From: Tannerella sp. | Lineage (GTDB): Bacteria > Bacteroidota > Bacteroidia > Bacteroidales > Tannerellaceae | Assembly: GCA_031277235.1 (NCBI GenBank) | Contig: JAITMT010000529.1 | Span: forward strand, 1-12,300 | Length of the DNA: 12,300 nucleotides | Direction of reading: 5' to 3' | Shown here: positions 1 to 6,800 of the stretch, one piece after another | How the letters are laid out: each line of letters starts with the position of its first letter | Position numbering within the stretch: position 1 is the stretch's first letter | The notes under the pieces: generated by a model | What the model saw: only the letters and a program-made list of their open reading frames with translations | The model's database searches: none | Told to the model about the DNA's origin: nothing | Translations under genes and position numbers: made by a program

Positions 1-402
1 ATGCCGGAAATGACTGCTGTCCAGACAGCGCTTGAAAATGAACAGAGACAGTATGACGCGCAACTGAAGATCTTTCAGGATGACTACAATCGCAAATTCG
101 CGGATTTACAAGCCCAACAGGATACCCTGACGGAAAATATCAAAATACTTCGTATGCAGGAAATCGAAGAGATTCGTACCAAGTATGAAAATTTTGTTCC
201 GGTTGCACAACAGGCAATGCAAAAAAAACAGGAGGATTTGATAGCTCCGATTCGGGAGAAGGTTCAAAAGGCAATACAGGATGTCGGGACGGAAAATGGA
301 TATACGTATATTCTTCCCAATGATCCGTCAATCATCTTATATTCAGGTCCTACCGCAATTGACGCCACGGATAAGGTAAAAGCTAAACTGGGTATAAAAT
401 GA
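1..402 (+). CDS. OmpH/Skp-family periplasmic chaperone, 5' end outside the window
   Basis: The reading frame is open from the first base and ends at TGA 400-402. The ATG at position 1 is not the true start: aligned with the next gene, it matches internal residue 35 (the MPE of EAMPEI), so about 34 N-terminal residues, including the signal peptide, lie upstream. The visible 133 residues are a charged, coiled-coil-rich segment with repeated LTENIxxLRxQEIEE patterns. They end in NGYTYILPNDPSIIL and DKVKAKLGIK, nearly the same ending as the next gene. The OmpH/Skp family holds unfolded outer-membrane proteins in the periplasm and passes them to the BAM machinery. The stop overlaps the next start by four bases, so the two are surely co-translated. 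Family call is confident; precise client proteins are unknown. Confidence 0.88.
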   Translation: MPEMTAVQTALENEQRQYDAQLKIFQDDYNRKFADLQAQQDTLTENIKILRMQEIEEIRTKYENFVPVAQQAMQKKQEDLIAPIREKVQKAIQDVGTENGYTYILPNDPSIILYSGPTAIDATDKVKAKLGIK

Positions 403-902
403 AAAAGAGTATCTTATTATTATTGCTGTTCATTCCGCTGGGAATATTGGCGCAGGGACAAAAAATTGCCGTTGTGAACGTAAATGCCGTGTTTGAGGCT
501 ATGCCGGAAATTGACGCTTACGAAACAGAAATGAGCAAACTGACGGAGCGCTATGAATCCGAGTATAAAATGCTACAGGATCAATACACGCGCAAACTGT
601 CAGACTTCACTGCGCAACGGGATTCCCTGACGGAGAATATCAGAACGCTCCGTCAGCAGGAAATCGAAGACTTGGCGACTAAGACTCAAAATTTTGTTTC
701 GATGGCACAGGAAACAATATCCAATAAACGGCAGGAATTGATAGCGCCGATTCAGGAGAGGTTTCAAAAGGCAATAAAAGATGTAGGTGCGGAAAACGGA
801 TATGCGTACATTTTTCCCAATGATCCGCAATTCATCCTGTCTGCAAATTCTTCTGCAATAAATATAACCGATAAGGTAAAGGCTAAATTGGGTATAAAAT
901 AA
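399..902 (+). CDS. OmpH/Skp-family periplasmic chaperone, second tandem copy
   Basis: This is a 167-residue secreted protein. Residues 1-19 form a signal peptide (MKKS, a leucine-rich core, then ILAQG) with likely cleavage after Ala18. KIAVVNVNAVFEAMPE at about 22-36 is the conserved N-terminal strand of OmpH. Residues 37-120 are a long charged helix typical of the Skp tentacle, followed by the NGYAYIFPNDP region and the C-terminal KVKAKLGIK. Length matches the family (160-180). The start codon sits in an ATGA overlap with the preceding paralogue, which it resembles along its whole length, so this is a tandem duplication. Two adjacent ompH genes followed by murI is an order I know from Bacteroidales, usually behind bamA. 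The expected role is chaperoning outer-membrane proteins. Confidence 0.92.
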   Translation: MKKSILLLLLFIPLGILAQGQKIAVVNVNAVFEAMPEIDAYETEMSKLTERYESEYKMLQDQYTRKLSDFTAQRDSLTENIRTLRQQEIEDLATKTQNFVSMAQETISNKRQELIAPIQERFQKAIKDVGAENGYAYIFPNDPQFILSANSSAINITDKVKAKLGIK

Positions 903-963
903 GCAGTTTTGATACATCCTGCGAATGACAGATTGCAGGAACATTAAGAATAATTTTGTTTTC

Positions 964-999
964 AAAACGCCTGTGCCTGTAGGGGTATGGGCGTTTTTT
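964..999 (+). terminator. Hairpin terminator after the ompH pair
   Basis: AAAACGCC (964-971) pairs perfectly with GGCGTTTT (990-997), with an 18-base loop that is itself G/C-rich, and runs into six T residues at 994-999. It lies about 60 bases after the stop of the second OmpH gene. The matching A run on the left arm means it could also work on the minus strand. Confidence 0.75.
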
Positions 1000-1093
1000 A
1001 ACATAAAAAACAGTGTTTTGTCAATGATAAAGTATCTGCAAATTTCCTTCCATTGGAGAGGTGACGCGAAACGGTGGAGCGGTAAGTCCCTCC

Positions 1094-1278
1094 ACAGCCC
1101 AGCCCATTCGGGGAGGGCTGTCAAGTACTGTATTTTCCGCTCGGTAGAAAATATTTTCCAAATTGGGGTGCATTCCGTACGGAATGCATCCTATGGTTGG
1201 ATCCCCTTTCTACCGAGCGATGCATTCCTATCGAAATGCCAAAATAAAGACAATTTATCAGTGGACTTAACAGTCCTG
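1094..1278. repeat. Dispersed palindrome-rich intergenic repeat, copy A
   Basis: This stretch shares several blocks with 3586-3784 in the next long intergenic region. The block 1131-1174 aligns without gaps to 3586-3629 (TATTTtCC, CGGTAGAA, TTTTCC, TGCATT, all in register). AATGCCAAAATAA at 1235-1247 equals 3668-3680. ACTTAACAG at 1265-1273 equals 3697-3705, and AGGGCTGTCAAGT at 1114-1126 equals 3720-3732. The last block precedes the core here but follows it in copy B. It includes a hairpin at 1094-1121 (ACAGCCC / GGGCTGT). No coding signature is seen; it resembles a decayed, non-autonomous repeat (MITE- or REP-like). The whole interval 903-1359 holds only the terminator, this repeat and the murI leader. 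Confidence 0.7.
1138..1219. repeat. Nested inverted repeat with a perfect 20-bp palindrome at its centre
   Basis: CGCTCGGTAGAAA (1138-1150) and TTTCTACCGAGCG (1207-1219) are exact 13-bp inverted arms. Between them lies the perfect palindrome TGCATTCCGTACGGAATGCA (1169-1188), which as RNA extends outward with GGGG against UCCU (two G-C and two G-U pairs). The structure is part of repeat copy A. In copy B the left arm survives (CGGTAGAA at 3597-3604) but the palindrome is broken. Confidence 0.85.
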
Positions 1279-1330
1279 AAAGGAAGTTCCCCACCTGAGA
1301 GGGGATTTATTTCACGCTATCCAATGCGCT

Positions 1331-1358
1331 AACAACTAATGACTAACAACTAACGACT
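1331..1358 (+). repeat. 14-bp tandem repeat in the murI leader
   Basis: AACAACTAATGACT (1331-1344) is followed directly by AACAACTAACGACT (1345-1358), 13 of 14 identical, then AATGA beginning a third unit. The array ends one base before the murI ATG at 1360, so it forms the ribosome-entry region of the gene. No Shine-Dalgarno sequence is visible there. Confidence 0.8.
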
Positions 1359-1359
1359 A

Positions 1360-2172
1360 ATGATAGGCGTCTTCGATTCAGGTTATGGCGGTCTTACGAT
1401 TTTCGATAAGATAAGAACGTTGTTGCCCGAATACGACTATATCTATCTGGGCGATAATGCCCGCACACCCTACGGAACTCGCTCGTTTGAAGTCGTTTAC
1501 CAATACACCCGGCAAGCCGTACGAAAACTTTTCGACGAAGGCTGCCGGCTGGTAATCCTTGCCTGCAATACCGCTTCGGCAAAGGCGTTGCGCACGATTC
1601 AGCAGCACGATTTGCCACAGTCCGATGACCCGACGCGGCGGGTGCTGGGCGTAATCCGTCCGACCGTCGAAATCATTGACGCCTTGAGCCGTAGCAAACA
1701 CGTCGGCGTGCTGGCTACGCAGGGAACGGTTTCTTCCCGTTCCTATGAACTGGAAATCAACAAGTTGTTTCCCGGAATCAAGGTTGCATCCGAAGCCTGT
1801 CCGATGTGGGTGCCGCTGGTGGAATACAATGAATACGAGAGTGATGGCGCCGATTATTTCGTCAAAAAAGATATGGACGCCATTTTCGCCAAAGATCCGA
1901 AGATTGACGTGCTGCTGCTCGGCTGCACGCATTATCCGCTGCTCGAAGCGAAAATCCGCAAATACCTGCCGCCGGGTGTTACGCTTTTTGCACAGGGCGA
2001 GCGGGTTGCCGAAAGTCTCAAGGATTACTTGCACAGGCACGCTGAAATGGAAACGCGCCTGTCGAAAAACGGAACTTGCCGGTTTTTAACGACCGAATCG
2101 GCGGAAAAATTCTCGGATTCGGCTTCCCGGTTTTTGAAGCAAAACGTTACGGCAGAACACATTCAATTATAA
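1360..2172 (+). CDS. murI: Glutamate racemase
   Basis: This 270-residue cytoplasmic enzyme interconverts L- and D-glutamate, giving the D-Glu that MurD adds to the peptidoglycan stem peptide. It is cofactor-independent and uses two cysteines. Both are present: Cys69 in LACNTAS and Cys189 in LLGCTHYPLL. The N-terminal VFDSGYGGL (4-12) with Asp6-Ser7 and the YLGDNARTPYG segment (29-39) are further family signatures. Length is normal. The ATG at 1360 gives the N-terminus MIGVFDSG, as expected; no upstream alternative fits. It follows the ompH pair, the usual Bacteroidales order, but 457 bases of repeat and a terminator separate them here. It probably shares a transcript with the dipeptidase gene 13 bases downstream, making a small D-amino acid/peptidoglycan unit. 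No promoter of the TAnnTTTG type was found in front. Confidence 0.96.
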   Translation: MIGVFDSGYGGLTIFDKIRTLLPEYDYIYLGDNARTPYGTRSFEVVYQYTRQAVRKLFDEGCRLVILACNTASAKALRTIQQHDLPQSDDPTRRVLGVIRPTVEIIDALSRSKHVGVLATQGTVSSRSYELEINKLFPGIKVASEACPMWVPLVEYNEYESDGADYFVKKDMDAIFAKDPKIDVLLLGCTHYPLLEAKIRKYLPPGVTLFAQGERVAESLKDYLHRHAEMETRLSKNGTCRFLTTESAEKFSDSASRFLKQNVTAEHIQL

Positions 2173-2185
2173 AGACACGCAGGAA

Positions 2186-2881
2186 ATGAAAAATTCACGT
2201 TTATTATTTGTTTATGTACTGCTGTTTGCCGTTTGCGGTTGCAATTCGCAAAACAAAGAGCCTGCCGAATACGATTGGGACGCCAAAATGCAGGATATGG
2301 GACTGATTGACGTTCATTTCTGGGAACCGACCATTCAATATTACCTCGTCTATGCTACCAAGGATAATTTTACAGGTAAACCGCTGTATAACAGCAAACT
2401 AACCAAAGCATGGCTTCATCCTAGAGCCGCCAAGATGCTACTCCACGCACAGGATATTTTGCAGCATGAACATCCTGATTTAGCGATACTTATCTATGAT
2501 GCGGCACGTCCGATGGAAGTGCAGCGCGAAATGGGAAAATGGGCAAAAGAAACGAACAGCGAATACTACATCGCTGACCCGGAAAAGGGTGGGGGACTGC
2601 ACAATTACGGTCTGGCGGTTGATGTTACGCTCGTGGACAGCAACGGCGAGTGGTTACCGATGGGTACGCCCTACGATTTTTTCGGTCCCGAAGCCAACAT
2701 TGACCGGGAAGAAGACCTCGTGAAACGCCGCCGTATCACACCTTCCGAATACACAAACCGACAATTGCTCCGCAAAATCATGAAAGAAGCCGGTTTCACC
2801 ACCGTCAAAAGCGAATGGTGGCACTTCAACGCCTGCTCCCGCGACGAAGCGCGAAGCAAGTATTTATTGATAGAGGAGTGA
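2186..2881 (+). CDS. VanX/DdpX-type D-alanyl-D-alanine dipeptidase lipoprotein (peptidase M15D)
   Basis: This 231-residue zinc peptidase is predicted to cleave D-Ala-D-Ala. The active-site pattern of VanX is complete and correctly spaced: Arg108 in YDAARP, zinc ligands His139 and Asp146 in GLHNYGLAVDVTL, Glu210 as base and zinc ligand His213 in SEWWHF. The PMGTPYDFFGPEA segment (158-170) is also typical. The usual Ser two residues before the first zinc His is Gly137. The N-terminus has a hydrophobic stretch (6-16) and a VCGC lipobox with likely acylation at Cys19, so it should sit in the periplasm on a membrane, as for Bacteroidales homologues, unlike cytoplasmic VanX of glycopeptide resistance. 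With no vanH/vanA partners nearby, a cell-wall turnover or D-Ala salvage role is more likely than resistance. It is closely linked to murI. Confidence 0.9.
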   Translation: MKNSRLLFVYVLLFAVCGCNSQNKEPAEYDWDAKMQDMGLIDVHFWEPTIQYYLVYATKDNFTGKPLYNSKLTKAWLHPRAAKMLLHAQDILQHEHPDLAILIYDAARPMEVQREMGKWAKETNSEYYIADPEKGGGLHNYGLAVDVTLVDSNGEWLPMGTPYDFFGPEANIDREEDLVKRRRITPSEYTNRQLLRKIMKEAGFTTVKSEWWHFNACSRDEARSKYLLIEE

Positions 2882-2941
2882 TTTTTCGATTTCTGCAATA
2901 AATCTTAAAATTTTAAGTAAAAGAATATGAAAAAAAATTTT

Positions 2942-2969
2942 TTTGTTATCAAAAAAGAAATTACCTTTG
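2942..2969 (+). promoter_or_regulatory. Bacteroidota-type promoter for the DUF4870 gene
   Basis: TTTG at 2942-2945 and TACCTTTG at 2962-2969 match the -33 TTTG and -7 TAnnTTTG elements of the Bacteroidota primary sigma factor. The 16-base gap is shorter than the usual 19-21. The start codon is 59 bases further on, leaving an AT-rich leader. A perfect 14-bp AT palindrome, CTTAAAATTTTAAG at 2904-2917, lies just upstream, between the dipeptidase stop and this promoter; its role is unknown. Confidence 0.6.
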
Positions 2970-3028
2970 CGCCGATATTTTAACTATTAATTATATTAAA
3001 TTTAGAAACTTATTAAAAAGTAAAAAAG

Positions 3029-3355
3029 ATGGACAACAAGACATTATCAATTATTTCCTACATCGCCACTCCAATTGGATGGTTGGTCGCTTATTTCGCA
3101 GGCAAAGAAAATGCAGACGACCTGCTGAAGTATCATTTAAAACAGTCTCTTGGACTGGGCATTATCAGCATTGTTTTTGGCATAGTGCTGTCTATCATTG
3201 TTGTGATAGTACCGATTCTGTTTTTTTTGAGCTTTGTAAATATTGTATTTTTTATTTTGATGATTATCGGCATCATCAACGCAGCCAAAGAAGCAAAAAC
3301 ACCGTTACCGTTTATCGGAAAAATGTTTGAAGACAAATTCAGTTTTATCGGCTGA
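3029..3355 (+). CDS. Small DUF4870/Tic20-like membrane protein
   Basis: This 108-residue protein has three predicted membrane segments, at about 7-24, 41-64 and 66-85, and a short polar C-terminal tail (PLPFIGKMFEDKFSF). Three features match the DUF4870 family: the conserved start TLSIISYIATPIGWLVAYF, the loop KENADDLLKYHLKQSL between the first two segments, and IGIINAAKEAKTPLPFIG after the third. The family is widespread in bacteria, sits in the inner membrane and has no established biochemical role. The ATG at 3029 is preceded by an A-rich stretch (AAAAAGTAAAAAAG), the kind of start region seen in this phylum. It stands alone with its own promoter and no tight neighbour, so context says little about its job. 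Confidence 0.85.
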   Translation: MDNKTLSIISYIATPIGWLVAYFAGKENADDLLKYHLKQSLGLGIISIVFGIVLSIIVVIVPILFFLSFVNIVFFILMIIGIINAAKEAKTPLPFIGKMFEDKFSFIG

Positions 3356-3361
3356 AGTAAT

Positions 3362-3463
3362 CTTTACCGCGGGGAACACGGAGTTTTCACAAAGTACACG
3401 GATAATTACCTGAAAAGCAATTGTTTAACATTCGTTGTGTTTCTCTTTGTAATCTTTGTACCT
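3362..3463. repeat. Imperfect inverted array of ACACGGAG / CACAAAG-like units
   Basis: The left half (3365-3402) contains GGGAACACGGAG, TTCACAAAG and TACACGGA in succession. The right half (3432-3463) contains the approximate complement: TTGTGTTTCTCTTTGT, then CTTTGTACC. The two halves face each other across about 30 bases. Units of this kind form common intergenic repeats in many environmental Bacteroidota genomes. It follows the DUF4870 stop closely and could help end that transcript, but no T run is present. Confidence 0.5.
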
Positions 3464-3585
3464 GGATATTAATACCTTAAATACATGGATATGCAAGTGG
3501 AATTATTTATCAATTTTGACGGCAATTGTTGCGAAGCATGAAAATGTAATCAAAACGGTCAAAATCCATTTACGGAAGAAACGGC

Positions 3586-3784
3586 TATTTCCCATACGGT
3601 AGAATATGTTTTCCGTTGTTGGTTGCATTATCTCCCCCTTCGGAAGATGAACGTTGTTTCCTAACGGAATGCCAAAATAATGCCGATTTATTAAGAACTT
3701 AACAGCCCTGCTTTGGAGGAGGGCTGTCAAGTTCTATTGTTTTGTTTGTCAAATCAGGTTGCAAGATTAGAACCTGACAACCCT
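3586..3784. repeat. Dispersed palindrome-rich intergenic repeat, copy B
   Basis: This is homologous in blocks to 1094-1278 (copy A): an ungapped 44-base core at 3586-3629, AATGCCAAAATAA at 3668-3680, and ACTTAACAG at 3697-3705. The middle is 22 bases shorter than in copy A and has lost the perfect palindrome. It ends in three related arms, two of which form the hairpin at 3694-3735. The remaining bases of the 3356-3827 interval show no gene: the 75-codon minus-strand frame over this region is the repeat itself. Confidence 0.7.
3694..3784 (-). terminator. Hairpins downstream of the giant S1-like gene, possible terminator region
   Basis: AGAACTTAACAGCCCT (3694-3709) faces AGGGCTGTCAAGTTCT (3720-3735): 15 of 16 positions pair, with a 10-base loop. 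The one mismatch becomes a G-U pair in the minus-strand RNA, so that transcript folds over all 16 positions. A second hairpin (TCAGGTT 3754-3760 / AACCTGA 3771-3777) lies closer to the gene end, and 3768-3784 is a third related arm. These sit 44-134 bases past the stop of the minus-strand gene. No U tract follows, so termination is an inference. Confidence 0.4.
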
Positions 3785-3801
3785 GCTCCAGAGAAAGGAA
3801 A

Positions 3802-3853
3802 TTTTCAATTCATCCGGCTAACGTTTTTCACGCTTCTGTAACTTCTTGATTAA
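3802..3853 (-). repeat. Direct repeat, distal copy: relic of the relA 3' end
   Basis: This block matches 7322-7381 apart from an 8-base gap and a few substitutions. On the minus strand it still encodes LIKKLQ and then, after the gap, VKNVSRMN-stop, the last residues of RelA, with a silent AAT to AAC change. In its present context it supplies the final codons and stop of the S1-like gene in a different frame. Confidence 0.9.
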
Positions 3854-6800
3854 AATCTTCCGCAGGTAATATTTTCAACCTGAACAGATTATCTTTTGCG
3901 ATCCTCAATACTTCGCACTGAATCATGGCTCCGTTAGGTAAAGAATTGATTAACTTTTGGATAGCAACTTTTTCAGCGCCATAGATTGAGGTGGTAACGG
4001 GGATTTCGGCTTTATATTTTTTGTCTATTTTAATATTCAAATTGCCATTGCTTTTTTTATAAAATATAATCTCTATTGTTTTGCAGCCGTATTTTTCCCA
4101 TAGATCGACATAACTTTTACCCTTGTGATTGGGGAGTATTTCCGTAGCGCTTAATTGCTGCAATTCAATCATATCGCCGATTATATCGATAAAATATTTA
4201 TGGTTTGGCGTTTCCATATTTAGCGAGGCTTTATCTATCTCGACAACCATACTGTGTGATGGATTTTTCCCTTGACCTGCAACAACTTGAATGATCGAAC
4301 CGAAAAAAACAGTATTTTTCAGGAAATGAAATACATCACTCCATTTTTCTGCCTTATCGAATCGCCACGGCATATTTTTGTAGGATGCTTTTCCGTAAAC
4401 ACCGGCAATTTCTGCTATAAATTCTGTTCCGTCGAGTCCGACAATTCTGAACGGAACGGGAATCGCCTGCTCCTTAACAGATTCAATCTGCAATAATATA
4501 TTGACGTCCGGGGATTTTGTCTTTTCTTCAATGGCTTCTTCGCGTTTTGTGTCCATTGTTCCGGCAATTGCATTTTGCTCATTTTCTTGAAGTAATAATT
4601 TCAGTATAAGCCGGTTATCCTGTTTTACTTCCACTATTTCACAAGTGACGGTAGCCTTGTCAGGCAAAGAACGTATGGTCTTTTTTATCAAGTTCTTGTT
4701 ATCGGGGTAAATTGCCCCGGTAACAGGAAAAATAGCGGTATACTTGTCTTCTATTTTTGTTTCCAAAACGCCGGATTTGTTTTTTACCACACTGACTTGC
4801 AGTATTTTACCCATATATTTCTCTTGCAGGTTGACCCATTCGGCATCCAGAAAAAGCCGTCCTTTCTCGTTTTCCTCCAGAAAGTAAACTGAAATAATGT
4901 CTCCGGTTTTGCAATTTGAGAAAGTTTCCGTATCGCGAAACCGGGAACGGTGCAAAAGTCCCTGAATACTACCGTGTTTCCAGTTAAAATGATAACCGAT
5001 ATCGACAAAGGCGCCATATTCCGTTTTTCCAAACACAAAACCTGCATATTTTTCATTTTGTATCAATTCCACTTTCTCCGATTCAGGCGCCGTTCCGTTA
5101 TCATTCAAATGGTCCGGATATAAATATATGATGGTAAATACTTCATTTACAATGTTTACCTTCTGCACAAGGCAGTCAATCACCGTATTGTCAGGGCTAC
5201 TCTCCATGATTCGTTTCACAATTGCCAGATTATCATGATAAATGGCGCTGACAAGCGGTAAAAAGCCGGTATATTTTTCCTCTACCAGGAAAGTCATGCC
5301 TTCTTCTTTCCGGATAATCCTGACTTTCACCTTTTTACCGACATACGACTCAAGTTCCTGCGCCTGCGATTGCACCTTATGAATCAATTCGTCGGGAGAG
5401 GACAATTTCAAGATAAACAGGCGGTTAACCTTTACGTCTATTATTTTGCAGGGAATGGAGGCGCCATCCGGCAAATCCCTTATTGCTTTCTGTATCAGCC
5501 TCTTGTCCTGACTGTAAAAATCGCTTAACAAAGGCAATTTTGCCTCATATTTATCCTCAACCCATATAGCCGATTCGCCATCCCCGTCTTTACGTACCGT
5601 TGCATAAGTTGTTGTACCTGTGTATTTTACCCGTAAATCAACGTATCCGGCGGCGATGAACGCAATTCCCTTTTCGTTTGTCTCCCAGTAGTTTACGTTA
5701 ATAATGTCTCCAACCCGGCTTTCCAGAAAAGATTCGTAATCGGGGAATTTTGTAAAGTGTAAAAAGCCGGTGATAGAGCCGCATGTCCAGGAAAAATGAT
5801 GTCCAATATCCAGAATGACGCCATATTCAAACTTTTGCAGCACGATTCCGGCGTATTCTTCGTCGCAGACCAGCGTCGCTTCGTTTAGGGGCGCAACCGT
5901 TGCGTCTATGAAGAATCGCGTTACATTCTTTCCGTCTTCACTTTTTTCAACGAGGCAAACGACACCGTAAAAAGCGCTTTTCTGCAAGGAAAACAGGATG
6001 GTTTCCCATTTTTCAAGCATGTCGTATTTCCAGGGCATCAGCACGAGAGGCACATAAGCGCGGTAACGGTTCACTTTTACGACCAGTCCGTGACTTTTGA
6101 GGTCCAGGATTTTGAAGGAAAAGACAAGCCCCTGTTCCTTGGCGTAATCAATGTTGAACGCTCTGCCGAAATAGTAACTTGTATTGTGTGAATATAAATA
6201 CTTTACGGTAAATATTTCCGTGAGAATATCCACTCTTTCCACAACGCCGTCAATCACGGCGCCGTCTTCCAGTTTTGCAAATATCTCCACAATCATTTCC
6301 GTGTTAATACCATAAAATGAATCGGTTAGCGGGAAAATGGCGCCGTACTGTTCATTCATCAGGAAACCCCGGTTGCCGTCTTCATCTCTGACAACCCTGA
6401 TTTTCACGGCTTTTCCAATGTATGCCCGCAGTTCGCGGACGCGATACTCCATCTCCTTGATGATGTCGTTGTGGGGCAGCAGTTTCAGGATAAAGAGCGT
6501 TCTCTTGGTTATTTTAATTACTTCGCAATCAATGATTTCGCCATCCCGCAACATGAAAATCGCTTTCCGCATGAAAACCCTGTCCTTGCCGTAGATGGCT
6601 CTTCTAACAGCAAATTCTGCTACAAACCTGTCTTCAACCATATATTTCACATAACCTCCGGCGTTTCTGTACACCTTGACCTGTACGGATTTACCAACAT
6701 ATTGCTCGTCCAAGCGCTTGTATTTTACCTCCTCCAGTGAAATACCCTTGTCGGTCATACCCAGATAGGAAGCGGAAATGACGTCCCCGATTTCACAATT

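Noticed and set aside
600..1124. 174-codon minus-strand frame
   Set aside because: It is antisense to the second ompH gene and the terminator, with cysteine- and arginine-rich chance composition.
925..1332. 135-codon frame between ompH and murI
   Set aside because: It crosses the terminator at 964-999 and repeat copy A, and its protein has no recognisable composition or domain.
1378..2040. 220-codon minus-strand frame over murI
   Set aside because: It is a shadow of the strongly supported murI reading frame.
2186..2881. Glycopeptide-resistance vanX
   Set aside because: It has a lipoprotein signal and no vanH, vanA/B or vanRS genes beside it; it is paired with murI instead.
3503..3730. 75-codon minus-strand frame in repeat copy B
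   Set aside because: It is made almost entirely of repeat sequence, which is not open in the same way in copy A; no start signal or conservation.
3586..3784. CRISPR-like array
   Set aside because: The related arms alternate in orientation, differ in sequence and have unequal spacing; there are no uniform repeats, spacers or cas genes.
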